NCBI GenBank assembly: GCA_035295985.1
Contig: DATHBT010000073.1
Location: forward strand, 1-37,459
Source of the DNA: JAIVGV01 sp035295985
Lineage (GTDB): Bacteria; Acidobacteriota; Blastocatellia; Pyrinomonadales; Pyrinomonadaceae
Length of the DNA: 37,459 nucleotides
Reading direction: 5' to 3'
The notes under the pieces were generated by a model. It had not been told where the DNA came from. It worked only from the letters and a program-made list of their open reading frames with translations, and made no database searches. Position 1 is the first letter of the stretch. Each line of letters opens with the position of its first letter. This document shows positions 1-8,049 of this stretch, piece by piece. The position numbers and the translations under genes were made by a program.

Positions 1-952
1 CGTCGGAAGTGTCGCCCTGCCGGCGCGAGTGTACGTAGAAGAAGCCGAAGAGGAGCGCGAAGAGGGATACGACGAGCGTTGCCGTCAGCAGCAGAGACGA
101 TCCGCCTTTCGACTCGACCACCCCCGCCTGCACCGGCGAGAGATTTTCGGGCTGCGCCTGCTCAGGCGTTGCGGCCGTCTCCGCGGGCGCTTGATTTACC
201 GGGTTCTCGGCGGAGTTACTTTGCGGCTGTTCGATCTGTGCAGGCGTCGCCGACGGCTGCTGCGTGTGCTGCGCGCCCGCGACCAGCGCCACGTCTCCCA
301 CAGGTTGCCGCGCCGGCACGTTCGGGCGAGTCGCCGCCGTTTGCTGCGCGCCTTGAGCAGTCCTCACGGGCTGGTTGACTCCGGCAGGCGCGGCGCTGCG
401 CGCAAGTTCCCTCACGGCGTCAGCCGGCTGGCTGCCCGTCCGGCGAGACGCGCGAGCGTCCGAGGCGTGCCCGTCGGTAGCGGCCTCCGAGTTCCCTGTC
501 GAACGCCGGCGCGGCGAGTTGTTCGCCTCCTCGCCGCCGGCCGCCGCGTCGAGGCCGCCGTTGACGACGATGTCGAGCGTGTTGAAGCGCGGGTGGACGG
601 AGACGCTGCCGCCGCGGCGGACGGGGATGACTATTTCGAGGGATTCGCCGACGCGGCGCACCTTCACGCCGCGCGGCGCGCCCGAACTCATCTCCCACTT
701 GTAGCCGACGATGTGGAAGCCCTCGTCATCCTGCCACGTCTGCGCGCGCGTGAGCGGCGCGTCGCCCTTAATCGTGATGACCACGCCCCGCTCGGTCGGC
801 CGCATCGAGACGCCTGTCACGTTCGCGCCCTGATCGGGTTTGCGCTGGGCGAGCGGCGCGAAGGGCGTCAGCACGGTCAGGCACAGGCCGAGCGCGAAGA
901 CCGCGGCGGCCGTCCGCCTCGCGCGCGAAATGTCAGATCTGAGAACTCGCAT
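1..952 (-). CDS. Secreted/membrane protein with AMIN-like N-terminal domain (partial, cut by window edge)
   Basis: An open frame on the minus strand runs from ATG at 952 to the window edge without a stop, so at least 317 residues are visible and the C-terminus is missing. The N-terminus looks like a signal peptide: an Arg-rich start, then a hydrophobic stretch ending near residue 33. Residues about 38-135 form a beta-rich segment (VTGVSMRP, GVVITIKGDAPLTR, then FNTLDIVVNGG) resembling AMIN-type periplasmic domains; this is a pattern match only. Residues 140-275 are a low-complexity Pro/Gln/Ala/Thr linker. Residues 285-307 are a clear transmembrane helix followed by Arg-rich sequence, suggesting a tail crossing the membrane. 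It lies 57 bp downstream of the 153-residue gene and may be cotranscribed with it. The opposite strand also has a long open frame over most of this region, but it is Arg-rich and lacks domain features, so I treat it as a shadow. Function unknown. Confidence 0.72.
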   Translation of the reverse strand, partial: MRVLRSDISRARRTAAAVFALGLCLTVLTPFAPLAQRKPDQGANVTGVSMRPTERGVVITIKGDAPLTRAQTWQDDEGFHIVGYKWEMSSGAPRGVKVRRVGESLEIVIPVRRGGSVSVHPRFNTLDIVVNGGLDAAAGGEEANNSPRRRSTGNSEAATDGHASDARASRRTGSQPADAVRELARSAAPAGVNQPVRTAQGAQQTAATRPNVPARQPVGDVALVAGAQHTQQPSATPAQIEQPQSNSAENPVNQAPAETAATPEQAQPENLSPVQAGVVESKGGSSLLLTATLVVSLFALLFGFFYVHSRRQGDTSD

Positions 953-1009
953 AAGGTCACATCCCCGTCGGAGAGATCAAGCAGACTCAATCGGCTCAAC
1001 CCGTCAGGC

Positions 1010-1471
1010 TCAATCCTTCAACTCGTATAGGGGCAGCGCGTCCATCCGCGCCACCTCCGCGCGCAAATACTCTGCTGAACAGTTCCACTGGTGGCCGCCG
1101 AAGCTCTTGAGTCTTTCGCAGCGGCGCACGGCCTCGCCCATCGCGGCCTCGCCGCTGCGGCCGTGCCGCTCCTCCATCATCGCGAGCCGCGCGTAGCACA
1201 TCTTCGCGTCCGCGGAGTAAGGGTTGAGCGGGGTGGCCGACCCGGCGTCAAAACTGTCGTAGCGGCTCGCGAGCGCGAGCAGCGCCTCCTTCGCCTGCGC
1301 GTAGTCACCCTCGCGGTACTGGCGGTGGAGCGGCGCGCTCATCTCGACGGCCTCGCGGAGATGCCGCAGCGACGGGTCTTCGCGCTTTGTCACCTTCCTG
1401 ACGGCGTAGAAGCCGGCCGTGAAGCCGACGGCGAGCGCGAGCGTTGCGGCGATGAGCTTGATGGTTTTCAT
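1010..1471 (-). CDS. Small membrane-anchored hypothetical protein, helical (TPR-like)
   Basis: A 153-residue protein. Residues 5-25 form an N-terminal hydrophobic helix (signal anchor or signal peptide) followed by Arg/Lys. The remainder is predicted alpha-helical with repeated Ala/Leu/Tyr patterns (YREGDYAQAKEALLALASRY, then CYARLAMMEERHGRSGEAA) resembling one or two tetratricopeptide units. That is inference from pattern and no family is firmly recognised. The ATG at 1471 is preceded by AGGAGA about 10 nt upstream, which supports this start. It lies between the response regulator (upstream, 225 bp away) and the truncated membrane protein (downstream), all on the minus strand. The 225-bp gap before it holds no gene I can support. 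Confidence 0.7.
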   Translation of the reverse strand: MKTIKLIAATLALAVGFTAGFYAVRKVTKREDPSLRHLREAVEMSAPLHRQYREGDYAQAKEALLALASRYDSFDAGSATPLNPYSADAKMCYARLAMMEERHGRSGEAAMGEAVRRCERLKSFGGHQWNCSAEYLRAEVARMDALPLYELKD

Positions 1472-1684
1472 GGCAACGTTCTCTCCTGCGCGTGGCGCGC
1501 AGTCTTCTTCGTTGGGAAGGGGCAGAGGCCGGAGCGGTTCGTGAGGTCTGCCGTGGCCTCGTCGTGGGCAGGGCAGCCCGGAAGCGTTTGTTGAGTTTTT
1601 AGTTCGGGTTGCCGCGCGGCCTTGCTTGAGTTCGGACGCTGCGGCTTTCGGGCGGTGAGAGGCGACGGAGCGCGGGGCTTGCTT

Positions 1685-1702
1685 CGCTAGCCGAGGCTAG
1701 CG
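1685..1702. repeat. Short perfect hairpin spanning the response-regulator stop
   Basis: CGCTAGCC, a two-base loop and GGCTAGCG form an 8-bp perfect stem that includes the TAG stop at 1697-1699. There is no T-run on the minus strand after it, so a terminator role is only possible. Confidence 0.35.
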
Positions 1703-2476
1703 TTGCTCGTCGCTGAACTTGTAGCCGATGCCCCAGACGGTCAAGACCATCTGCGGGTTCTCGGGGTTGTCCTCGATCTTCGAGCGCAGGCGGTTGATGT
1801 GAGAGTCAATCGTGCGGTCGTAGCCCTCGTAGGAGTAGTCCCAGATTTTTTCGAGGAGGTACTTTCTGGGAAAGACGCGCCCCGGGTTCGAGGCGAACAG
1901 GCGCAGCAGCTCGAACTCCTTCGGCGTTAGTTCGACCTGACGGTCGCCGACCATCACCTCGCGCTTGGCCGGATCGATGCGCAGCTTCCCGCGCAGGATC
2001 GGGGCCTCGTCGCCCGCGGCCTCCGTCCTCGCCGCGGCCTGTACGCGCCGGAGGACGCTCTTGATGCGGGCTTCGAGTTCGCGCAGGGAGAAGGGCTTGG
2101 TGATGTAGTCGTCCGCGCCCATCTCCAGGCCGAGGACTTTATCGACCACGTCGTCTTTGGCCGTCAGCATCAGGATCGGCAGGTAGGGCGCCTTCTCCCT
2201 CAGCTCGCGGCAGACGGCGAGGCCGTCCATCTTCGGCAGCATCAGGTCGAGCACGATGGCGTCGGGCCGACTCTGCAAGGCTGACTGGACGCCGGCGACC
2301 CCATCCTCCGAGGTCTGCACGTCGTAGCCGGCGCGCGTGAAGTACTCGCGGATGGCGGTTGAGATGTTCTCGTCGTCCTCTATGACGAGCAGGGAGAGTT
2401 TGCGCTCGGAGGCTTCCGGGGCGTCCCCTTCCGTCTCCTTGGGCTTCGCTTTCCCGTCCGCGGGCTTGGTTGACAT
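1697..2476 (-). CDS. OmpR/PhoB-family two-component response regulator
   Basis: A 259-residue protein with an N-terminal receiver (about residues 27-143) and a C-terminal winged-helix DNA-binding domain (about 160-256). Visible receiver residues are the acidic cluster E33/D34/D35, the phospho-acceptor D77 in IVLDLMLPKMDG, T105 in MLTAKDD and K127 in YITKPFS. The effector domain has the OmpR signature ELTPKEFELLRL and GRVFPRKYLLEKIW, then TIDSHINRLRSKIE and VWGIGYKF. A charged 26-residue leader precedes the receiver and is longer than usual. The ATG at 2476 has a modest GGAAAG about 6 nt upstream. No histidine kinase is encoded in the window, so the partner is unknown. It is divergent from the DinB-like gene, with a 212-bp shared upstream region. 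Confidence 0.95.
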   Translation of the reverse strand: MSTKPADGKAKPKETEGDAPEASERKLSLLVIEDDENISTAIREYFTRAGYDVQTSEDGVAGVQSALQSRPDAIVLDLMLPKMDGLAVCRELREKAPYLPILMLTAKDDVVDKVLGLEMGADDYITKPFSLRELEARIKSVLRRVQAAARTEAAGDEAPILRGKLRIDPAKREVMVGDRQVELTPKEFELLRLFASNPGRVFPRKYLLEKIWDYSYEGYDRTIDSHINRLRSKIEDNPENPQMVLTVWGIGYKFSDEQR

Positions 2477-2688
2477 CGGGACTTTCCGGGTCGGCGGCGC
2501 GTGCGCCTATCAGGGTAAGAATCGGGACAGAGCGATTGACAGAAGGGACGCGAAAGCCCTTCAGCTTTTAGGACTATAACAGGACAACCTGCTGCAACTC
2601 AAGCACTAAGTTGCCCCGCCCGCCCCGGCCGATGTACGCTTCTGTACGCTCCGAAACCCGACGCCAGCAGGAAAGGATTGAATCCCCG

Positions 2689-3168
2689 ATGACCCCCGAA
2701 GAGAGACAGCAACTCATCGAGCAATTCGAGGCCGGCTACGCGGAAGTCGAGCGGAGTCTCAGCAATTTCCCCGCCGACAAGCTGACGGCCCGGCCGCTAG
2801 CCGGCAAGTGGACGGCCTGCGAAATCGTACACCACCTCGCCGACAGCGAGATGCGCGCCGCCGTGCGCCTGCGCCAGCTCCTCGCCGAGGACGATCCCCA
2901 GATCGAAGCCTACGATCAGGACAAATACGCCGCGCGCATGCGCTACAACGAGCGCACAGACATCCGGCCCGCCCTCGACGCCTTCCGCGCCGCCCGCGCC
3001 GTCACCGCCCAACTCCTCGCCCAGATGACCGACGAAGACTGGCGGCGCGCCGGCCGCCACCCCGAACACCCCCGCTACACGACCGAGGACTGGCTCCGCA
3101 TCTACGCCGCCCACGCACACGGCCACGCCTCGCAGATCGACCGCCTCCGCGAAGAACTCGGCAGGTAG
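2689..3168 (+). CDS. DinB-superfamily protein (DinB_2/YfiT-like)
   Basis: From ATG at 2689 this is a 159-residue four-helix-bundle protein of the DinB/YfiT type, a family of probable metal-dependent thiol transferases or hydrolases. Visible features are the first-helix start MTPEERQQLIEQFEAGYAEV, the conserved segment KWTACEIVHHLADSEM, which carries a metal-ligand His, and the C-terminal AHAHGHASQIDRLRE, which carries the HxxxH-type ligands. The frame is open back to 2611, but the leader there is Arg-rich and unlike the family. AGGAAAGG lies 12 nt before the ATG at 2689, so I chose that start. The substrate cannot be told from sequence. The stop at 3166-3168 is followed at once by the heptamer repeat element. 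Confidence 0.82.
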   Translation: MTPEERQQLIEQFEAGYAEVERSLSNFPADKLTARPLAGKWTACEIVHHLADSEMRAAVRLRQLLAEDDPQIEAYDQDKYAARMRYNERTDIRPALDAFRAARAVTAQLLAQMTDEDWRRAGRHPEHPRYTTEDWLRIYAAHAHGHASQIDRLREELGR

Positions 3169-3362
3169 CCGTTAGCTATTAGCTGTTAGCTGTTAGCTGA
3201 AGGCCGTCAGTTGTCCGTGGCTAGTTGTCCCTTGTCTGTGCTTCGCAGGCCCGCCGCCCGCGGTTTAAGGATCGAGTCGCACCGGCTCAAACCACTGACC
3301 ACGGACGACGGACAACTGACACTGAGTTAAAGCTAACAGCTAACGGCTAATTGCTAACAGCT
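3169..3362. repeat. Nested inverted pairs of tandem heptamers (AGCTGTT and TCAGTTG types)
   Basis: Outer arms are four to five heptamers of the AGCTGTT/GTTAGCT type at 3170-3199 and their inverted copies (AGCTAAC type) at 3331-3362. Nested inside, at about 3206-3239 and 3292-3326, are heptamers of a second type (TCAGTTG, TCCGTGG) and their inverted counterparts (CCACTGA, CCACGGA, CGACGGA, CAACTGA). The whole region can fold into a long cruciform or RNA hairpin. It fills almost the entire gap between the DinB-like stop and the purC promoter. The outer arm type recurs at 23480-23620. This resembles heptanucleotide STRR repeats described in cyanobacteria; that similarity is inference. Confidence 0.85.
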
Positions 3363-3367
3363 TTCTC

Positions 3368-3396
3368 TTGACAAAGACTTTGGCCGCGAGCACAAT
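3368..3396 (+). promoter_or_regulatory. Probable sigma70-type promoter of purC
   Basis: TTGACA at 3368-3373 is a perfect -35 box. A 17-bp spacer leads to CACAAT at 3391-3396, which matches four of six bases of the -10 consensus. Transcription would start near 3403, giving a leader of about 55 nt before the purC ATG. Confidence 0.55.
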
Positions 3397-3458
3397 CCCG
3401 GCTCGCCTCGTTCCGGTTTTTCGCCCCGACCTTCGCCCGAAACGTTCCGCATCCGCAA

Positions 3459-4358
3459 ATGACCGCCCCCTCGACAGTCGCCGAAACATCGCTGGGTGAT
3501 CTCACGCTCGTCCGGCTCGGCAAGGTGCGCGACGTTTACGCCGTCGATGACGAGCGCCTGCTCGTCGTCGCCACCGACCGCATCTCGGCCTTCGACTGCA
3601 TCCTGCCCACGCGCATCGAGCGCAAGGGCGAAGTCCTGACCGCGCTCTCCCGCTTCTGGTTCGAGCGCCTGTCTCACGTCACGCCGCACCACCTCGTCAC
3701 GACCGACGTTGACGGGATGCCCGACGCGATCCGCAAATACGCGGAGGCTCTGCGCGGTCGGTCGATGCTCGTCCGACGCACGGAAGTCTTCCCCGTCGAG
3801 TGCGTCGTGCGCGGCTACCTCGCCGGATCGGGCTGGAAGGACTACCAGCGCACAGGCGAAGTCTGCGGCCACAAGTTGCCCGCGGGCCTCAGCGAATCTG
3901 ACAAATTGCCAGCGCCGATCTTCACGCCGGCCACGAAAGCCGAGACGGGCCACGACGAGAACATCAGCGAGGCGCGCATGGCGGAGATCGTCGGCCGCGG
4001 GGTGGCGGAGCAGTTGCGCGCAACGTCGCTGCGCCTCTACTCGGAGGCCGAAGAGTACGCGCGCACGCGCGGCATCATCATCGCCGACACGAAGTTCGAG
4101 TTCGGCCGCGACCGCGGGGGGCGGATCATCCTGATCGACGAAGTGCTCACGCCCGACTCGTCGCGCTTCTGGCCGCTCGACTCGTACAGCGCGGGCGGGC
4201 CGCAGCCCTCTTTCGACAAGCAATACGTCCGCGACTACCTCGAAACACTCGACTGGGACAAGCGGCCGCCCGCGCCGCCGCTCCCTTCTGAAGTGGCCGC
4301 GGCCACGACCGCGCGCTACCTCGAAGCCTACCGGCTGCTCACCGGCCGCGAGTTGTGA
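3459..4358 (+). CDS. purC: Phosphoribosylaminoimidazole-succinocarboxamide synthase (SAICAR synthetase)
   Basis: A 299-residue cytosolic enzyme of de novo purine synthesis. It joins CAIR and aspartate with ATP hydrolysis to give SAICAR. Family motifs appear in order: GKVRDVY (residues 22-28), the segment ATDRISAFDCILP, CVVRGYLAGSGWKDY, FTPATKAETGHDENI and LIDEVLTPDSSRFWP. The length matches the long bacterial/fungal form of about 300 residues rather than the 235-240 residue E. coli form. The ATG at 3459 has no strong Shine-Dalgarno, but the protein begins just before the conserved domain. No other purine genes are in the window, so purC stands alone behind its own promoter. Confidence 0.97.
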   Translation: MTAPSTVAETSLGDLTLVRLGKVRDVYAVDDERLLVVATDRISAFDCILPTRIERKGEVLTALSRFWFERLSHVTPHHLVTTDVDGMPDAIRKYAEALRGRSMLVRRTEVFPVECVVRGYLAGSGWKDYQRTGEVCGHKLPAGLSESDKLPAPIFTPATKAETGHDENISEARMAEIVGRGVAEQLRATSLRLYSEAEEYARTRGIIIADTKFEFGRDRGGRIILIDEVLTPDSSRFWPLDSYSAGGPQPSFDKQYVRDYLETLDWDKRPPAPPLPSEVAAATTARYLEAYRLLTGREL

Positions 4359-4457
4359 CGCGCGGGCGTTCAAGGCCGCGCGGGTTTCACCGCCCGTCAC
4401 ATTTCGCAGAACACACAGGGCATTAGAACTTTAACCCCCAAGCCCCCCGGAGAAGTC

Positions 4458-4715
4458 ATGCAAATGCGCGCACGCCTCGAAGCCCTGATCGACGAAATGC
4501 TCGACGGCCGGATCATGCTCGACGAGGCGCTGGCCGAGTTCGAGAAGCTCTACATCGAGAAGGCGCTCTCGCGCCACAAGGAGCACCTCTCGAAGACCGC
4601 CTCCACGCTCGGCATCCACCGCAACACGCTCTCCAAGCGCGTCGCCACCTACCGCAAACCCGAACGCTCCCCCGTCGCCAAAAAGAAGTCGGCCAAGAAG
4701 CTCAAGACGCGCTGA
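4458..4715 (+). CDS. Fis-type HTH mini-regulator with Lys-rich tail
   Basis: An 85-residue protein. Residues about 1-35 are helical and acidic. Residues 36-66 match the Fis/NtrC C-terminal HTH_8 pattern: an amphipathic helix (YIEKALSRHKEHLSKTASTL) followed by the recognition helix GIHRNTLSKRVATY. The tail from residue 67 is rich in Lys and Pro (KKKSAKKLKTR) and probably adds non-specific DNA binding. GGAG lies 7 nt upstream of the ATG. Stand-alone Fis-like proteins of this size act as nucleoid-associated or local regulators in their families; the target here is unknown. It sits 99 bp after purC and 270 bp before groES. Confidence 0.8.
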   Translation: MQMRARLEALIDEMLDGRIMLDEALAEFEKLYIEKALSRHKEHLSKTASTLGIHRNTLSKRVATYRKPERSPVAKKKSAKKLKTR

Positions 4716-4774
4716 CACGCCGCCGCCGCGGCCCGCGATTTTAGGGCCGGCCGCGGCCCGCGCGGAGCGACCCG

Positions 4775-4804
4775 TTGACAACCTTCGGCCTCCGGTCTTA
4801 TTCT
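4775..4804 (+). promoter_or_regulatory. Probable groESL promoter
   Basis: TTGACA at 4775-4780, an 18-bp spacer, then TATTCT at 4799-4804. This resembles a vegetative sigma70 promoter and lies about 180 bp upstream of groES, leaving room for the CIRCE-like site in the leader. Confidence 0.5.
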
Positions 4805-4881
4805 TTCCCGTTCGGCGAATGTGTGTGAAACGTGGCTGCCCCCACAGGGAAGACACGGCGCGCGTAGCTACGCCCGAAGCG

Positions 4882-4908
4882 TTAGCACTCTCCGCCGGAG
4901 GCTGACAG
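4882..4908 (+). promoter_or_regulatory. Degenerate CIRCE-like operator in the groES leader
   Basis: TTAGCACTC at 4882-4890 is a perfect left half of the HrcA operator (consensus TTAGCACTC-N9-GAGTGCTAA). At the expected nine-base spacing the right half reads GGCTGACAG, which matches only four of nine bases. A shorter, looser palindrome (TTAGC, CTCC, GGAG, GCTGA) also covers it. It may be a weak or degraded HrcA site; hrcA itself is not in the window. Confidence 0.4.
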
Positions 4909-4986
4909 GCGGTTACGCCGAACCTGTTCATAAGTCTTTGAGTTACCGCAATTCCGTGACGAGACCAGAAAGGAGCTAGGAAACAG

Positions 4987-5316
4987 ATGGCAACTAACAT
5001 CAGACCCCTGCACGACCGTGTGATCGTGCGCCGCATCGAGGAAGGCGAGCAGGTGCGCGGCGGGATCATCATCCCCGACACCGCGAAGGAGAAGCCGCAG
5101 GAGGGCGAGGTCATCGCCGTCGGCGAGGGCAAGTACAAGGAAGACGGCAAGCGCCAGTCGCTCGACGTGCAGAAGGGCGACCGCGTCCTCTTCGGCAAGT
5201 ACTCCGGCTCGGAGATCAAGCTCGACGGCGAGGAGTTCCTGATCATGCGCGAGGACGAAATCCTCGGCGTCATCGAGCGCGCGGGCGCGCAGGCCGGCGG
5301 CAAGAAGGGCAAGTAG
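4987..5316 (+). CDS. groES: Co-chaperonin GroES (Hsp10)
   Basis: A 109-residue protein that forms the seven-subunit lid of the chaperonin. Characteristic segments are IRPLHDRVIVRRIE at the N-terminus, the GroEL-binding mobile loop VRGGIIIPDTAKEKP (about residues 23-37), EGEVIAVGEGK, and KGDRVLFGKYSGSEIKLDGE with LIMREDEILGVIE. The final ten residues (GAQAGGKKGK) extend past the usual end of about 97 residues. AAGGAG lies 11 nt before the ATG. It is the first gene of a two-gene operon with groEL, 68 bp downstream. Confidence 0.98.
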   Translation: MATNIRPLHDRVIVRRIEEGEQVRGGIIIPDTAKEKPQEGEVIAVGEGKYKEDGKRQSLDVQKGDRVLFGKYSGSEIKLDGEEFLIMREDEILGVIERAGAQAGGKKGK

Positions 5317-5384
5317 TCTTCGGTTTAGAAGACTCACCAGCCGCCTTATTGCAGCTTTAACTTAGATTCGAGGAGAAAGAGACT

Positions 5385-7028
<1,644 letters not shown>

Positions 7029-7058
7029 TCAACAAGCCCGTTCCATACGGACAACGGC

Positions 7059-7098
7059 AAGCGGCTTCGTTCGACGCGAACGAGGCCGCTTTCGTTTT
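7059..7098 (+). terminator. Rho-independent terminator after groEL
   Basis: Arms at 7059-7073 and 7077-7091 pair at 14 of 15 positions (the exception is a wobble pair) around a three-base loop. They are followed by TCGTTTTGCT. It lies 31 bp after the groEL stop and about 20 bp before the end of the convergent 113-residue gene. Confidence 0.85.
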
Positions 7099-7119
7099 GC
7101 TGTGAAAGACTTCCCCGCC

Positions 7120-7461
7120 CTACTCCCAAACGCCGCTCTTCAAGTGAACGACATACGCGCCCAACTCGTTGCCCGCCCGCCGCGTGTTCGTGAAGGCGCG
7201 CGACGCGGCGGCGAGTCCCGCGAGGAATCTTTCGTCCAAAGCGTACTTGTCGTCGGACGGCGCGTGCGGCATCAGCCCGCAGATCAACTGGATCAGCGCG
7301 TCCGTCAACTCGCCGTCGTCGTACCGCATGAGCAGATCAACCAACTCGACCGCCCTCTCCTGCGTAATGGGCAGGTTGGCCCAACGCCTGATCGGCTCAT
7401 CGAAGTGCGGCTCGCGCGGCCGGCGTGCGCGAGCCGCCACCGTGTTATTATCTTTTCGCAT
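7120..7461 (-). CDS. Hypothetical protein, 113 aa
   Basis: A 113-residue soluble protein with a basic N-terminus and an otherwise helical, Leu-rich body (ITQERAVELVDLLMRYDDGE, then DALIQLICGLMPHA). No known family is recognised. AAGGAG sits 7 nt before the ATG at 7461, so the gene is very probably translated. It points away from the excisionase-like HTH gene and shares a 180-bp AT-richer divergent region with it. It converges on groEL. Codon use is less GC-extreme than groEL and it may belong to the accessory island at 7.1-8.5 kb. Function cannot be assigned. Confidence 0.7.
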   Translation of the reverse strand: MRKDNNTVAARARRPREPHFDEPIRRWANLPITQERAVELVDLLMRYDDGELTDALIQLICGLMPHAPSDDKYALDERFLAGLAAASRAFTNTRRAGNELGAYVVHLKSGVWE

Positions 7462-7566
7462 CAGTAGCTCCTTTGACAGCGTTACTGGTGTAGAGGGCTT
7501 GCCGGGATTCGCCGTCTCGGTAAGTCCTCGCTTATTTTCGAGCTTTCATTCCCGCTGAGGAATGTA

Positions 7567-7609
7567 CCGCAGGTGGAATATTCCGTCAATCATTATTTTC
7601 CACTTGCGG
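7567..7609. promoter_or_regulatory. 12-bp inverted repeat, probable operator of the HTH gene
   Basis: CCGCAGGTGGAA at 7567-7578 is repeated in inverted form as TTCCACTTGCGG at 7598-7609, matching 11 of 12 positions with a 19-bp AT-rich spacer. The spacer side also contains the palindrome GGAATATTCC (7575-7584), and GGAATATT recurs directly at 7608-7615. The site lies 33 bp before the GTG of the HTH gene, a position expected for autoregulation. Confidence 0.6.
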
Positions 7610-7641
7610 AATATTTTCGCCGCGTGCCAAGATGCTGAGCC

Positions 7642-7872
7642 GTGAAACTACTTAGCACAGACGAGGCCGCCGAAAGGCTTGGAGTGAGCGGGCGCCGCGT
7701 TCGCGCCCTTATCGCCGAAGGCAAACTGCAAGCGACATACGTTGGGGGCGGCTACGTGATTGAAGAAACCGCTCTCGAAGCTGTGAAGGTTTACGGCAAA
7801 GCTGGCAGGCCGCCGAAGGCTAAAGCCGAGACAGATTCAAAGGCGGGTAAGAAGAAAGGCAGTAAGAAGTGA
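7642..7872 (+). CDS. Excisionase/MerR-like helix-turn-helix protein with Lys-rich tail
   Basis: A 76-residue protein. Residues 1-50 are a winged helix-turn-helix of the excisionase (HTH_17) type: LLSTDEAAERLGVSGRRVRALIAEGKLQATYVGGGYVIEE, with the two helices and the beta-hairpin wing visible (motif split here at residues 3-22 and 23-42). Residues 52-76 are a basic Lys/Gly/Ala tail (GKAGRPPKAKAE, then KAGKKKGSKK) that contains an AT-hook-like GRPPK. The GTG at 7642 is the only suitable start; the upstream ATG at 7632 is out of frame. An inverted-repeat operator candidate lies just upstream. Such proteins serve as recombination directionality factors or small repressors. No integrase is visible in this window, so a local regulator is as likely. 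Confidence 0.8.
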   Translation: MKLLSTDEAAERLGVSGRRVRALIAEGKLQATYVGGGYVIEETALEAVKVYGKAGRPPKAKAETDSKAGKKKGSKK

Positions 7873-7908
7873 GCCGGGCGGCAACGTAGGCGACCACGTT
7901 TAGCCCCG

Positions 7909-7956
7909 AAAGCGGAAGCGGCTGCGCTCACCTGAGAGCGCAGCCGCTTCCGCTTT
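7909..7956. terminator. Perfect 21-bp hairpin, bidirectional terminator between HTH gene and tRNA-Gly
   Basis: Arms at 7909-7929 and 7936-7956 are perfectly complementary with a six-base loop. The stem begins with AAA and ends with TTTT, so it can terminate in both directions: after the HTH gene (plus) and after the tRNA (minus). Confidence 0.85.
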
Positions 7957-7971
7957 TCTGAAATTGTTTGA

Positions 7972-8043
7972 AGCGGGAGACGAGGATTGAACTCGCGACC
8001 CTCTGGTTGGGAACCAGATGCTCTACCACTGAGCTACTCCCGC
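7972..8043 (-). tRNA. tRNA-Gly (anticodon CCC)
   Basis: The minus strand gives a full cloverleaf: acceptor GCGGGAG pairing with CTCCCGC, a D-arm with AGCTCAGTGGTAGAGC, an anticodon arm TCTGG-TTCCCAA-CCAGA with anticodon CCC, and a T-arm with GTTCAATCC. The discriminator is T and no CCA is encoded. The gene is uninterrupted, with no intron in the anticodon loop. Its 5' end is only 6 nt from the stop of the endonuclease gene on the same strand. Confidence 0.96.
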
Positions 8044-8049
8044 TTAAAA

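Noticed and set aside
29..1030. 333-residue plus-strand open frame
   Set aside because: Very Arg-rich with no domain signal, and antisense to a protein-like frame with signal peptide and membrane helix.
2536..2580. Promoter for the DinB-like gene from TTGACA (2536) and TATAAC (2575)
   Set aside because: The boxes are 33 bp apart, too far to act together; neither has a good partner at 16-18 bp.
3169..3362. CRISPR array
   Set aside because: Repeats are seven bases long, adjacent and without spacers, and occur as inverted pairs.
4716..4770. GC-rich stem (CCGCGGCC type) after the Fis-like gene
   Set aside because: Repeated GGCCGCGG palindromes can pair, but there is no T-run and the structure is what very GC-rich DNA gives by chance.
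7880..8045. Group I intron around or in the tRNA-Gly gene
   Set aside because: The tRNA cloverleaf is uninterrupted and no P/Q/R/S core elements were noticed.
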